NCBI RefSeq assembly: GCF_004359215.1 | Contig: NC_090615.1 | Span: 6,553,807 to 6,597,683 of the forward strand | Reading direction: 5' to 3' | DNA: 43,877 bases | Origin: Bremia lactucae | Taxonomy: Eukaryota > Oomycota > Peronosporomycetes > Peronosporales > Peronosporaceae | In this document: piece after piece, positions 1 through 9,382 of the stretch | Numbering within the stretch: the first letter of the stretch is position 1 | How the letters are laid out: each line of letters begins with the position of its first letter | Notes under the pieces: model-generated | The model's input: the letters and a program-made list of their open reading frames with translations, nothing else | The model's database searches: none | What the model was told of the DNA's origin: nothing | Position numbers and translations under genes: made by a program

Positions 1-893
1 TATTTTGCACCGGTTGGAGTTCTTTTCTCAAACTTAACACGATTCGCGTTAAGTTTTTGAAGCCAAGCTTCGCGTCCAATGTCTTTAACATTGCGAATGA
101 ACGCACTCCAAGCTTGCATAAGCGAGACTTTATCTCGCTTATTATTGCCACTAAACCATCGATGCTTTAGAAAAGCATCGAGATAGAAATCTTCCTCAGC
201 GCGAAAGTTCTTCGCGCTGGGATCAAGGCCATGTAGCTTTGTCGCAATAAATAAAGGATATTTATTGTGTGGAGTAGTTTCTCCAGACAAGCTATTAATG
301 AGCCTTTCTGGCAAAAGCCACGGCTTCTTTTCAGGGGCGAGATTAGACATTTTACTGTCATCACTCCCCTGAGTGGTACCCGCTGAGGTAGGGGTACCAC
401 GAGGACTTTTCTTACGATGGCTTACGCCACCGTCGTCACCTTGCACAGAAACACGTGCAGGTGATCGTATGGGAGACCGTACGAAAGATCGTACGGGCGA
501 TGAGGGATCATCCTCATCGTCGGAACCAAATAGACTGTTCACACGTCTATCGGAATGAGCCGTCTCATTCGAAGGCTCATAATCAGCCGCCTGACGGGTA
601 TCAGGCGACTGTTCCATCCTCCCCGAGTCGGCCATTTCGTCCGACTCGCACTCATAATCGACCTCTAAAGAGGGGTCGTACTCACGTGGTGAATCACCAC
701 GTGCACTCGCAACACCAAGTGTTGTGCGAGTGGAAGACACTACGGTAGACGGAACGTCTACCGCAAGAGATAACAATGCGTCACCCGCGGCTGCACGAAC
801 CGCAGCCGAAGGTTCAACACTATCCTCACCCCGCATGAATTGTTCCTTCATGCGATGGAATTTAAAATGATGGATCTGACCAATCAAAATCAT
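1..893 (-). CDS. Long retroelement-associated reading frame, open at the left edge
   Basis: The minus strand is open for at least 297 codons from a possible ATG at 893 (a second ATG lies at 851) to the window edge, with no stop. The product begins with an acidic, Ser/Thr-rich low-complexity part (about residues 15-150, including FGSDDEDDPSS) and then a denser part with KKPWLLPERLINSL, YPLFIATKLHGLDP and FYLDAFLKHRW. I do not recognise a named domain. A decayed relative lies at 20690-21890 (minus), so this is a repeat-borne protein. It starts about 80 bp from the LTR at 971-1675, which fits either a gag N-terminus behind a 5' LTR or an antisense frame next to a 3' LTR (see findings). The DNA is unusually rich in short hairpins. 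The reading frame is certain; its function is unknown. Confidence 0.6.
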   Translation of the reverse strand, partial: MILIGQIHHFKFHRMKEQFMRGEDSVEPSAAVRAAAGDALLSLAVDVPSTVVSSTRTTLGVASARGDSPREYDPSLEVDYECESDEMADSGRMEQSPDTRQAADYEPSNETAHSDRRVNSLFGSDDEDDPSSPVRSFVRSPIRSPARVSVQGDDGGVSHRKKSPRGTPTSAGTTQGSDDSKMSNLAPEKKPWLLPERLINSLSGETTPHNKYPLFIATKLHGLDPSAKNFRAEEDFYLDAFLKHRWFSGNNKRDKVSLMQAWSAFIRNVKDIGREAWLQKLNANRVKFEKRTPTGAK

Positions 894-1405
894 TTTAAAA
901 ATTAAGTGGTCATTTAGCGACCACTCCACCTAATGACATTCAGAGTGATTGTCGTTTAAGGGAGGGGTGATGTAACGGGGTGTATCGTTACATGAAATTA
1001 ACAATAAAAGATTGTTAATTAATATTATCCAAAAGGTAGATAATATTTGGAGGAAATTACTTTAAATAGTAATTTCCTGAATTCTTATCCATAAATAGGT
1101 ATAGACCATTATGTCTATTTATTCCGCAGACTAATCAGCTGTAGAAGTAATCAAAGAGAGTTACGAGATAAGATAGATAAGAATTCATTTACATGTTTAG
1201 TATTAGTTTATAGTTAAGACAACATTTACAAAGATAGATTAACAAAGACACTTAACTATATTAATACAGTTTTCATTTTACCCTCTTAAGCTAACTTGCC
1301 TTAAGAGAAGTCTTCCTCTATACGTACAGTGTACGTTACTTAACGAGAGGCACCACTCACATCTGAAGCAGTGTGAAGTGGACTTGTACTGAAACAGTAC
1401 AAGTC
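118..1405. repeat. Dense series of short perfect hairpins
   Basis: Perfect inverted repeats with arms of 7-11 bp and loops of about 3-10 nt follow one another every few tens of bases, each with a different sequence. Examples (arm/arm): 118-127/133-142, 159-168/172-181, 197-205/211-219, 245-253/259-267, 373-381/392-400, 498-505/512-519, 588-594/601-607, 624-631/641-648, 743-751/755-763, 788-794/802-808, 832-839/847-854, 970-977/986-993, 996-1005/1011-1020, 1021-1029/1039-1047, 1051-1061/1068-1078, 1283-1290/1300-1307, 1381-1390/1396-1405. The interval 683-703 is a 21-nt near-perfect palindrome. They occur in both the reading frame and the LTR. Confidence 0.85.
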
Positions 1406-1675
1406 GCAGTGCCCCGTTGCACCCCATCCCTGGTCGGAGACCCGATCTTCATTTTCTCCCTCATCGAAAGTGTCAAGCAAGACAATTATCCCCGCCAAAT
1501 ACATTCCAGCTAGTCGCACCTCAGTACAACTCGATCGTTCCTGCGGTCAGTTACATCTTACCGTAACCTAAGTGGTGGGTCTAATTACTCCACTTAAGTA
1601 AATGACCATATCCTTAAGCGCACGCAGTGTACTTAACGGGGATTGTGTAACATGGGGCAAATTTAGCCCATTACG
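971..1675. repeat. LTR of a retroelement (about 705 bp)
   Basis: The segment begins TGTAACGGGG on the plus strand, directly after the purine tract AAGGGAGGGGTGA (958-970). It ends in a sequence which, read on the minus strand, is GTAATGGGCTAAATTTGCCC. That minus-strand start matches the plus-strand sequence at 43184 at the right edge for roughly 120 bp, so both are copies of one LTR family. No partner LTR of the same copy is in the window. Read on the plus strand, the purine tract would make this a 3' LTR; read on the minus strand, it would be a 5' LTR followed by the long reading frame. Confidence 0.6.
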
Positions 1676-2229
1676 GTAAGGTTTAGAGTCACTTGAAAGT
1701 CTTAGCTACAAAAAGTAAATTTGTAGGCTTTAGAATAGAGAAATAGTAAAACTGTATCAATATTTAAAGTTCCTACGTAACGATCTTCTATCTGCTACAG
1801 ACTTTATTATATTACTAACAATTTATGTATGGCGCCTACTTGCGCACCACAGAATCGTGTCTTGTGACGATTGGCAAGGTTTGTTTAACTTAAATTAATC
1901 AATCAATAGAACTAATGCTTATTGCGTCAATTTTACGAAATTTGTTAATATTAAAAATACTAAGTAATATCAATGAAAAAATAATATATTTTTTTAATTC
2001 CCATTAATATTTTCTCTTTAGGTAAAAAATATTTACATTCCAACTGAAGGAAATAGTATTTGTCAACCCACCTACATACAACCAGAAGATCGGCAAAATA
2101 ATGGGCAACAAATGCCAAAATATGACTCCAGTCGGAACCATTGCAGCAATTCAGACGAATCAGAAGATCATGATGACGAACACGCCGTAACTAATATTCA
2201 TTCTGCTGCCTTTTAACAAAGCTGTTCTG
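1676..2229. other. AT-rich spacer with no gene seen
   Basis: The stretch between the LTR and the first copia remnant is AT-rich, with short A and T runs around 1960-2040. I see no reading frame longer than a few tens of codons and no recognisable motif. It may hold the decayed 5' LTR and leader of the copia copy that follows, but I could not match it to the LTR at 8967. Confidence 0.4.
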
Positions 2230-2299
2230 CGCTTAGTCGCTTACTGGAGCACATCGACGCGACGAAGGCACCAAGGCCACGAGGGCCAACGCGTCGATA

Positions 2300-2875
2300 T
2301 GGAAAGTCAATGATATGAAGGCCTTCGCGATTCTGTGTACGTCAATCACCCCAAGTCTACTTCATGGTTCGAAATGCAGGCACGGCCACAGAAGCTTGCG
2401 AGATATTAAAGATATTTTTCATACGAAGAAGTATTCACAGCCGTGTGCAGATGCGTCGGCAGCTGCATGAGTTAAAGATGCCGAAGTAGAGAGCGTACTG
2501 GATCACTTTCTGAAGTTTGATGAGCTGTGCATGTCCATGCTAACCATCGGACCTGCAGCTCGTATACTGCCTGGAAGCTTGTCTGATGAGTATGATCAGA
2601 TCATCAGAATCATTGAGAAGATGGGGGACATTGATTTGTTCCAAGCCGAAGAAATGCTTTGTCGTGAATACAAGGGCATTTCTCGCAAGGAGAAGAGTGA
2701 ACTTGCATTGAAGGCTTCAAGAAGCGTCAAGGCAAAGTTGTTCGGTCGAAGGAAACAAAAAAAAACAAGTTTTACCAAGACGTGTTTGTGTATATGGAAA
2801 ACAGGGTCACAAGAAACAGGACTGTCGGAAGAATCAAACCAACAAGAAGAATAACGAGCAAGCGATTACTGTTAC
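2300..2875 (+). pseudogene. Copia-1 gag with degenerate zinc knuckle
   Basis: Reading frames in two phases give a UBN2-type copia Gag. First comes a stretch with RRQLHELKM, then 2490-2850 with FDELCMSMLTIG, SDEYDQIIRIIEKM and LFQAEEMLCREYKGI. At about 2780-2830 a third phase encodes a zinc knuckle, VCVYGKQGHKKQDC, in which the second cysteine of CX2C is replaced by tyrosine. In this family Gag coats the RNA in the cytoplasmic particle. At least two frameshifts and one stop break it here. Confidence 0.75.
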
Positions 2876-2883
2876 GAACATGG

Positions 2884-3450
2884 CTCGGAAGGTTGGCTTC
2901 TTGACAGTGGTGCGACTTTTCATATGCGCCTATACTAAGATGATTTTTTGGAGATTTGATAGTTGAATCGATCAGTTGGCCTCTCGATCACAAATAGGCA
3001 GATAGTTATGGCTGCTGGAATTGGTACCATTTGAATTATTCTGGAAAACAATGTGCCAATTCGCATTGAAAACGTGCTGTACGTTCCAAAGCTGGATCGC
3101 AGACTGCTATCAATTTATTCACTATCTGAAAAAAGGTATGATGTGATTCTTACGAGCAAAACATGTGTGATCAGGAATGGTCACTATGTGGTGGCAAAAG
3201 TAAACAAATTAGGGAAATTGTTTGTGATGGAATGTGCAACATTAAGGCTGGCATTCACTAGCGAAGTGTTTGGTTGTGTAATCAAAGATGTGAGTCCTAG
3301 TGCGTGACATGCACAGCTAGGACATCTTTCAATAAAGATTTTGAAAAGCCTACACAATTGTGTAGAAGAAATAAATGGGCAAGCTTCGAGTGATGATGTC
3401 GATGATCAAGACGAAAGTTGCGAGGGATGTGCAACTGGGAAGTAGTCAGT
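2884..3450 (+). pseudogene. Copia-1 protease and integrase zinc-finger region
   Basis: The aspartic-protease active-site segment WLLDSGATFHMR is visible at about 2889-2925 with its Asp-Ser-Gly intact. The frame 3053-3307 continues with ENVLYVPKLDRRLLSIYSLS, typical of the protease to pre-integrase link. After a stop comes HAQLGHLSIKILKSL with CEGCATGK at about 3310-3445, the HHCC zinc-binding region of copia integrase. Stops and frame changes separate these pieces. Confidence 0.75.
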
Positions 3451-3619
3451 CTAATCATTTACAAAGTCAAGTCACGGCAAAGTGAAGACAAAAAAACTGC
3501 TTCAAATTGTTCACAGGATCTGATGGATCCAATGGAGACAAAGTCACAAGGAGGAGCACGATACGTGACTTTCTGGATGATTTTTCGCGCTACGTGCTGA
3601 CATACTTCGTCGCTAAAAG

Positions 3620-4260
3620 TCTGAAGTGCTGGAAAAGTCCATCGAATACAAGTCAATGATGGAAAACCAACTGAATTGCAAGATCAAATGCATTCGCACC
3701 GACACCGATGGCGAATACAACAAGAAATTCGCGGAAGTTTGTCGCAAGGCTGGCATAGTACACCAAGCGACCGTGCCATATTGCCCGCAGCAAAATGAAA
3801 TGGCTGAACGAATGAATAGGACAGTGCAAGATCGATGCTAAACCACATGCAAGTGGAAAAGAAGTGGTGGGCTGTAGCTTCAAATACGGCTGTATATGTG
3901 ACCAACCGGGTACGTGCGCTTCATCCCCGACGAAGACTCCAATTGAGATGTGTTTTGGCTTGAAGCTAGACATATCACACATGCGCGGTTTTGGTGCTCA
4001 AGGTTACGCATACATTGACAAAGCAAAACTTGCTAAATTAGACAAGAAGGCATTTCAGTGCATGTTTCTTGGTTATTCACACGAAGTGAAGGGTAATCGT
4101 GGCTGGACACATAATTCAGATAGACTCGAGGTCACAAGGTCAGTGACATTTCAAGAACAGCCATGGGCGAATTATGTACAAGTTGTTGATGATGCACCTG
4201 CATGGACTCGTCAGCACGCAAAAATAAATGGCGAAGGAGACGAAAATATCAGGGTTTAAT
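3620..4260 (+). pseudogene. Copia-1 integrase core and C-terminal part
   Basis: The frame 3626-3841 carries the second half of the integrase core, with IRTDTDGEYNKKFAEVC (catalytic Asp in the TDTDGEY context) and HQATVPYCPQQNEMAERMNR, whose PQQNEMAER contains the catalytic Glu. The frame 3864-4259 continues with FGAQGYAYIDKAKLAKLDKK, FQCMFLGYS and a DRLEVTRSVTFQE tail, the conserved post-core segment of copia integrases. The first catalytic Asp lies in the broken stretch before 3620 and is not readable. The protein would insert element DNA into the chromosome; here it is interrupted. Confidence 0.8.
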
Positions 4261-4671
4261 CATCAATTCTCTCGAATTACGATGAAAATGAACCTATGGA
4301 GGTTGACCAGACTAACAGTGAGCAAATAGTCTCGCCTCCTCAAGAATTAATGTCGTTGGGTACACGTCAAGAGAATGGACATGCGGATAATTTGCTTTTT
4401 AAATCGATGACGTGTACACGCAGCCAGCTGATTTGTTATGGATGATATTCAAGCCATTTTGCTCAGGGAGGGATGGACTAATTCGATGACAATGCAGTAT
4501 CTCCTCTAAATCCAGACTCACAAACTTCGGTTCCGGTCGAGATGTCAGATGCTATCGTTTCGTCACGTGGAGATGAACCTGTAAAACTTGCCTCAAAACG
4601 ATATCGTATTGAGTATGATCAAGCTAATGCGGCATTTAAAACCCCATCAACGTGCCAAGATGATATGAAGC

Positions 4672-4836
4672 GACTTGGAGGCAGGAAATGTCGACGTTGA
4701 TATCGCATTCTTGTATGGAGAAGTTGATGAGGAGATCTACATGGACCAAAACCGTCGGGTTGGTCCATGTAGATCTCCTCATCAATTTCTCCATACAAGA
4801 ATGCGGTATCAACGTCGACATTTTCTGCCTCCAAGT
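4672..4836. repeat. Fold-back inverted repeat in copia RT
   Basis: Arms at about 4672-4748 and 4760-4836 are near-perfect inverted copies (about 75 bp each) around an 11-nt centre. Both arms encode the same RT piece (DTAFLYGE, then IYMDQ) on opposite strands. The left arm joins Copia-1 on the plus strand; the right arm is continuous with the minus-strand Copia-3 fragment. Confidence 0.85.
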
Positions 4837-5465
4837 CTTCAGCTGCTGCAATAGCTAACACCGTATTGATTGACTCTTTCCGAGCCACTGGCGCAAAAGT
4901 CTCGACGAAGTCGATTCCAGGCCGCTGCGTAAATCCTTTTGCAACTAATCGTGCCTTGAACTTGACAATATTTTTTACTTGGATCGCGCTTGATCCGAAA
5001 TACCCACTTGCAACCAACAGCCTTCTTGTTCGGTGGCATGTCCACTAACGCCCATGTGCTGTGTTCATTGAGTGACTGCATCTCACTCTTCATTGCTTCC
5101 AGCCATTGCTTCTTGTTCGTACTCTTCAATACTTCTTCGTAGCTTGAAGCTTGTTCTCCATCACAATCTGCAACAAAGCAATAAAACGAGTCTTCACCTT
5201 CAAAATCGTCCAAGTTGAAGTGACCGCGACGTAAGTTGGGAAACTCTTGTTCGTAGCGCACCACACCGCGCTTCTTTCGAATTGGTCGCACCATCCACTC
5301 TTCTTCGCCGTCTCTTCCAGGCGTGCTTGATGCTCGAGTGGGAACCTGACCTTGAACACTGGAATCGTTTTGACTACCACGAATCGGATCGCGGCAAGCT
5401 CGAAGTGGCGGAGTCCGAAGCCTTTCATCATTTGCTGGAACCTCCACACCATTGTCGTTAAGTGT
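4760..5465 (-). pseudogene. Copia-3: inverted reverse transcriptase fragment of a different copia family
   Basis: On the minus strand a linker (RPIRKKRGVVRYEQEFPNLR) leads into the N-terminal half of a copia reverse transcriptase: [39 protein letters not shown]. After one frameshift near 4970 come [38 protein letters not shown] and [18 protein letters not shown]. The fragment stops at the fold-back, before the YVDD motif. Its sequence is closer to the general copia consensus than Copia-1 and Copia-2 are, and it has fewer lesions, so it probably arrived later. It sits inside Copia-1, whose plus-strand RT resumes by about 5550. Confidence 0.8.
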
Positions 5466-5474
5466 CGACGTCTT

Positions 5475-6250
5475 CACAAAGTACGATGTGAAAAGAAGCG
5501 ATATAGGCCGAACTGAAGGCTCCTTATAGCAAAAGATGTGGAGTCCCGTGCACAATTCGTTGAATAAGAAGGAAATAAGTGGGTGTTCGCGATCAAGCGA
5601 AATGAAAATGGTGACATTGAGCGAATTAAGGCTCGGCTTATGCACTAGGCTATCGCCGGACCTATGTTCTCCGGTCGCGAACATGAATTCAATTCGTGTG
5701 TTTTTCGCGGTGTGATGCCATTATGGGATGGCTATGTTCCAACATGATGTCGATACAGCATTTATTAATGGTGTTCTTGAAGAAAAGTTGCTTACAAATA
5801 CACCCGAGGGCGTTGAAATGCAATCGAGTTAAGTGCTGAAGCTTAATCGAAGCCTGTATGGGCTAAAGCAAGCTGCTGCAACATGGTTTAAGAAATATTT
5901 CAAGTGTTTTTAAGAGCATGGGTTTGAGGCGTCTGTATCGGATCCGTGTTCATTTGTTCGTCGATTTGAAATTTTTTAATGGATATCCGTGACTTTATAT
6001 GTCGACGACATGCTCATTGGTGGTCTTTCGTTCGACTCAACTAAGCAAGTTGCTGATGGATCGTCTACAAATTTTCAGCTCAAGACACTAGGTAAAGTGC
6101 GATTTGTTCTGGGCATCGAAGTTGACTACGAGAGGGAAGAGAAACAGCTCAAGATCAGTCAAAGCGCGTGTATAGCAAGAATAATTGAAAAAAATAATCA
6201 AGATAAAGCTAGATCGGTGTAAAACCCGGGTGCGGGAGGCCAGAAAATGA
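5475..6250 (+). pseudogene. Copia-1 reverse transcriptase
   Basis: Plus-strand pieces in several phases give KWVFAIKRNENGD-like sequence (5555-5630), then FQHDVDTAFINGVLEEKLL (5735-5795), LKLNRSLYGLKQAAATWFKK and SDPCSFV. The frame 5989-6222 carries the active-site block TLYVDDMLIGG at about 5992-6020 and TLGKVRFVLGIEVDYERE. The catalytic YVDD is intact but the protein is broken upstream by stops. The family copies element RNA into DNA. Confidence 0.8.
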
Positions 6251-6279
6251 TAAAGTGTAAAGTGATGGACCTTAAAATT

Positions 6280-6640
6280 AAGAATCATCTGTATCGTTCC
6301 TTAGTGAGTTCACTTCTTTACGTGGCAACCGGCACAAGACCCGATATTGCATTCGCGGTGTGTCAATTGAGTCGACATGATAATTAAATCAAGTGAAGAA
6401 CATTGGAATGCGGCCATCCGAGTGCTGCGTTATTTAAAGTCGACCGCTATGGATGAAATCTGCTATCGTAGCAATTTACGTGAAATGCAGTTGAGCGCGT
6501 TTAGTGACGCTGATTGGGGCAGTACAAGGACGCTCAACATCAGGTGTGATGGTGATGTACTCAAGTCGAAAATGCAAAACAATGTGTGCTAAGCACTAAT
6601 GAAGCCGAATATATGGTTCTATCATTGTATATTTAAGAAC
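6280..6640 (+). pseudogene. Copia-1 RNase H fragment
   Basis: Broken frames give LYRSLVSSLLYVATGTRPDI, HWNAAIRVLRYLKSTAMDEI and LSAFSDADWGS, which are copia connection and RNase H motifs, then STNEAEYMVLSLYI ending at a stop near 6630. The sequence then switches to the integrase C-terminus of Copia-2, so the distal RNase H and the 3' LTR of this copy are missing. Confidence 0.75.
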
Positions 6641-7469
6641 TATACGTGACTAATCGAGTTACGTGCGCCTCTCACCCAACCAAGACCCCATTTGAAGTGT
6701 GTTTTGGAACCAAACCAGATCTGGCGCACATGCGAGTGTTTGGTGCAAAAGGTTAAGCACACATTGCAACATTAAAACGTTTAAAGTTGGAAAAAAGGCA
6801 TTTCGATGCATGTTTTTGGGTTACTCACACAATGTGAAGGGATACGTGTCTGGAAATTCGAGTCTGATCGACTGAAGATCACTCGATTAGTGACTTTAGA
6901 AGAGTTGCCAAGGTCCAAATATGTGCAAGTGATTGGTGATATATAGGTTACCACACGTTTGGATCATGACAATGATGACGATGCAGATGTTATTCAATTA
7001 CCAATTATTACTACTCAACGTGACGTAGAGCCGATGGTTCCAGACTGGCAATGATCAAGTCATTTCACCTCCAAGTGAATTTATGTCTATATCCCCACGC
7101 CAGGAATTTGAGCATGTGTCTGATCCTGCTTTCGATATCGATGATATTTACATGGAGCCAACTGATTTGGATGTGGATGCGACTCGAGACATTCTGGCCA
7201 GGGGGGGCTTGGATTATCACATTGATTTCTCTATGGTGCAATCATCTCAATTTGGTGGTCAATGCCCCGCCCGCGCTACCATCATCGAACTATGAAGATC
7301 AAGCTTTGGTTTCAGTCAGGACGTCAACTATACATGGTACATCGCGCAGTGAGGAGCCAGAGGCTCGGGCCTCAAAAAGATATCGAATTGAGTATGAACA
7401 AGCAAATGCAGCACTCAAAACATCTACATACCAAGATGCAATGGCGTCTCCTCAATAGAAGATGTGGAG

Positions 7470-8560
7470 TGATGCGATCAAGGTCGAACTAAAGGCATTG
7501 GATAACAAAAAGACATGGACTGTAGTGGAGAATTCTCCAAACAAAAAGGTGATTGGAACCAAATGGGTTTTTGCAATCAAAAGAAACGAATATGGTTATA
7601 CTGAGCGTTACGAAGCTCGACTTGTGGCGTTGGGTATCGTCAAACCTATGGAGTTGACTACCACGAAACATATTTGCCGGTTGCGAACATGAATTCTATC
7701 CGCGTTTTTCTGGCTGTGTGCTGTCATCATGAAATGACAATTCACCAGTATGATGTTGATTCTGCGCTCATAAATTGCGTTTCAAACGAAGATGAACACA
7801 TTTCTACGCTTCAGGGTGTCGACATGGACCCAGGTCAAATTTTGAAGCTAAACAGAAGTTTGTATGGATTAAAACAGGCTGCTGCAACATGGTTTAAGAC
7901 AATTTCGAAGGTGTTTTGCAACATGGGCGTTGTGCCATGTGTTTCAGACCCGTGCGTCTTTGTCCGTCACGATGGAAACCTTTCGTGGATTTACGTGACG
8001 CTGATGTAGATGATATGCTGATTGGAGGTACTTCTGCTGATTTAATTGACAAAGTTGCAGATGAACTTGCAAGTCGTTTCAAGACGCTAGACAATGTGAG
8101 ATCTATTCTCGGCATTGAAGTGGACTATGCACAGCATACAAGGAAGCTCAAGATCAGCCGAAACGCGTGCATTGACAGAATGGTCGTAAAGTTCAATCAA
8201 GTCGGGGCGAAAGTTGTGTACAACCCAAGTGTAGAAAGTCAAGACATGCTTAAGTGCGAGAAAAAGGACCCGAAAATGGAGAATCGCCCGTATCGATCTC
8301 TTGTAGGATCACTCCTTTCTGTGGCGACAGGTACAAGACCTGATATTGCATTTGCAGTAGGTCGACTGAGTCGAAATTTGGAAAAACCGAGTGAAGAACA
8401 CTGGATTGCAGCCATTCGTGTGCTGCGCTACCTAAAGTCGACTGCAACAAACGGAATTTGTTATCGAAGCAAGCCTGGTGACCTGAAGCTGAGTGCATTT
8501 AGGATGCAGATTGGGGAAGCGACAAAGAATGTCGACGTTCGACATCTGGAGTCATGGTGA
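7470..8560 (+). pseudogene. Copia-2 reverse transcriptase
   Basis: The frames 7462-7692, 7674-8009 and 7916-8560 together carry KKVIGTKWVFAIKRNEYGY, PVANMNSIRVFLAVCCHH, LKLNRSLYGLKQAAATWF and SDPCVFVRHDGNLSWIYVTL, then VDDMLIGGTSADLIDKVADE, TLDNVRSILGIEVDYAQH and HWIAAIRVLRYLKSTATNGI. The two larger frames are separated by what looks like a one-base deletion in the catalytic YVDD codons near 8003-8012: the first ends YVTLM-stop and the second resumes at DVDDMLIGG. The family role is synthesis of element cDNA. Confidence 0.85.
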
Positions 8561-8955
8561 TGGTCAATGTCTCTTCAGTCATATTCAAGTCGAAGCTTCA
8601 GAACAGTGTATTACTAAGTTTTGCTGAAGCTGAATATGTGGCACTTTCGTTGTGCATTCAAGAAATTGTCTGGTCAAAGAATTTATAGATGGAGATGAAG
8701 GTCAAGATTGACGCTCCAGTGGTTGTGTAAGAAGACAATCAGAGTGCGATTGCTATTGCGAAGAACGAAGGATATCAAAGTCGAGCGAAACACATTGACA
8801 TTCGTTATCACATTGTTCGCGACCAAGTCAAGGCCAAGGTCATTCAGCTGGAGTATCTTGAAACCAAGTCACAGCTCGCCGATTTTCTTACTAAGGCAAT
8901 TTCTACCAACAATTTCCAATTTCTCGTGGCAAAGACAAACGTTGGAGACTTCTAG
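8500..8955 (+). pseudogene. Copia-2 RNase H
   Basis: Motifs in order are DADWGSDKECRRSTSG, then SFAEAEYVALSLCIQEIVWS (catalytic Glu), EDNQSAIAIAKNEGYQSRAK (catalytic Asp) and HIDIRYHIVRDQVKAKVIQL, ending LADFLTKAISTNNF before a stop near 8955. This is the usual C-terminus of copia polyproteins. One frameshift near 8510 and stops near 8685 and 8730 interrupt it. RNase H removes the RNA strand during reverse transcription. Confidence 0.8.
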
Positions 8956-8966
8956 TCTAGGAGGAG

Positions 8967-9206
8967 TGTTAATGTTGGACATTTTGTGAACGCGCAAACG
9001 TCATGATGACGTTTGTTTGTAATCGTTTTGCAAAGGACGCAGAAAGTGAAACTACAGCAATCGCTTATATGAAGGAAGAAACGACTCAGGTGAGAACTTT
9101 GTAGTGCTTCTACAAAGGAGTGGTTGAATGCATATGTAAGTTTTCTAAAGACTAATATACTTTCCAATTTATTTCCTGACTACAATTTGTCTTCTATGCC
9201 ATAATA
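8967..9206 (+). repeat. Copia-2 3' LTR
   Basis: Directly after the polypurine tract the sequence begins TGTTAATGTTGGACATTTTG, a typical copia LTR start. The right end is estimated near the ATGCCATAATAG at about 9195-9206; no second copy exists here to fix it. Confidence 0.5.
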
Positions 9207-9382
9207 GATCTACATGCGGAAGCCCACAAAGATCGCGAATGCGCAAAGAACGGCTATCACGTACGATCTACATGCTGATCTTGGTCCAATCTTGACACCT
9301 TAAGCTTTATTGTTCAATTTCCTGTCAAGAGGTCAGTCACTATTCTACGCCATAATTTCCAAACCAAAGACTGTTCAGCTCT

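Larger units (their letters stand above)
2230..6640 (+). mobile_element. Copia-1: decayed Ty1/copia retrotransposon
   Basis: Gag, protease, integrase, reverse transcriptase and RNase H remnants follow each other on the plus strand in the copia order (integrase before RT). Stops and frameshifts occur every 100-300 bp, so the copy is dead. It is interrupted at about 4672-5465 by an inverted fragment of another copia family. Its 3' end is lost inside RNase H at about 6640, where the integrase of a second, related copy (Copia-2) begins. No 5' LTR was found. Confidence 0.85.
6641..8966 (+). mobile_element. Copia-2: 5'-truncated copia copy
   Basis: The copy begins inside the integrase C-terminal segment (VTNRVTCASHPTKTPFEVCF at about 6653) and runs through linker, RT and RNase H to a stop at about 8955, just before a polypurine tract (TAGGAGGAG, 8958-8966) and the LTR. 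It closely parallels Copia-1, so the two are truncated, head-to-tail members of one family. Lesions are fewer than in Copia-1. Confidence 0.85.

Noticed and set aside
455..748. Plus-strand frames 373-558 and 455-748
   Set aside because: They are shadows of the long minus-strand frame, which is longer, continuous and has a decayed homologue elsewhere in the window.
118..970. CRISPR-like or other regular repeat array
   Set aside because: The hairpins all differ in sequence and spacing; there is no repeated unit and no spacer structure, and the DNA appears to be eukaryotic.
1340..1450. tRNA or small structured RNA gene suggested by the strong stem at 1381-1405
   Set aside because: No cloverleaf, anticodon arm or T-loop consensus; the stem is one of many in the hairpin series.
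5480..5684. N-terminal 70 residues of the long minus-strand frame ending at 4839
   Set aside because: This part is antisense to the plus-strand Copia-1 RT (KWVFAIKRNENG); the genuine minus-strand coding (Copia-3) starts only at about 5465.
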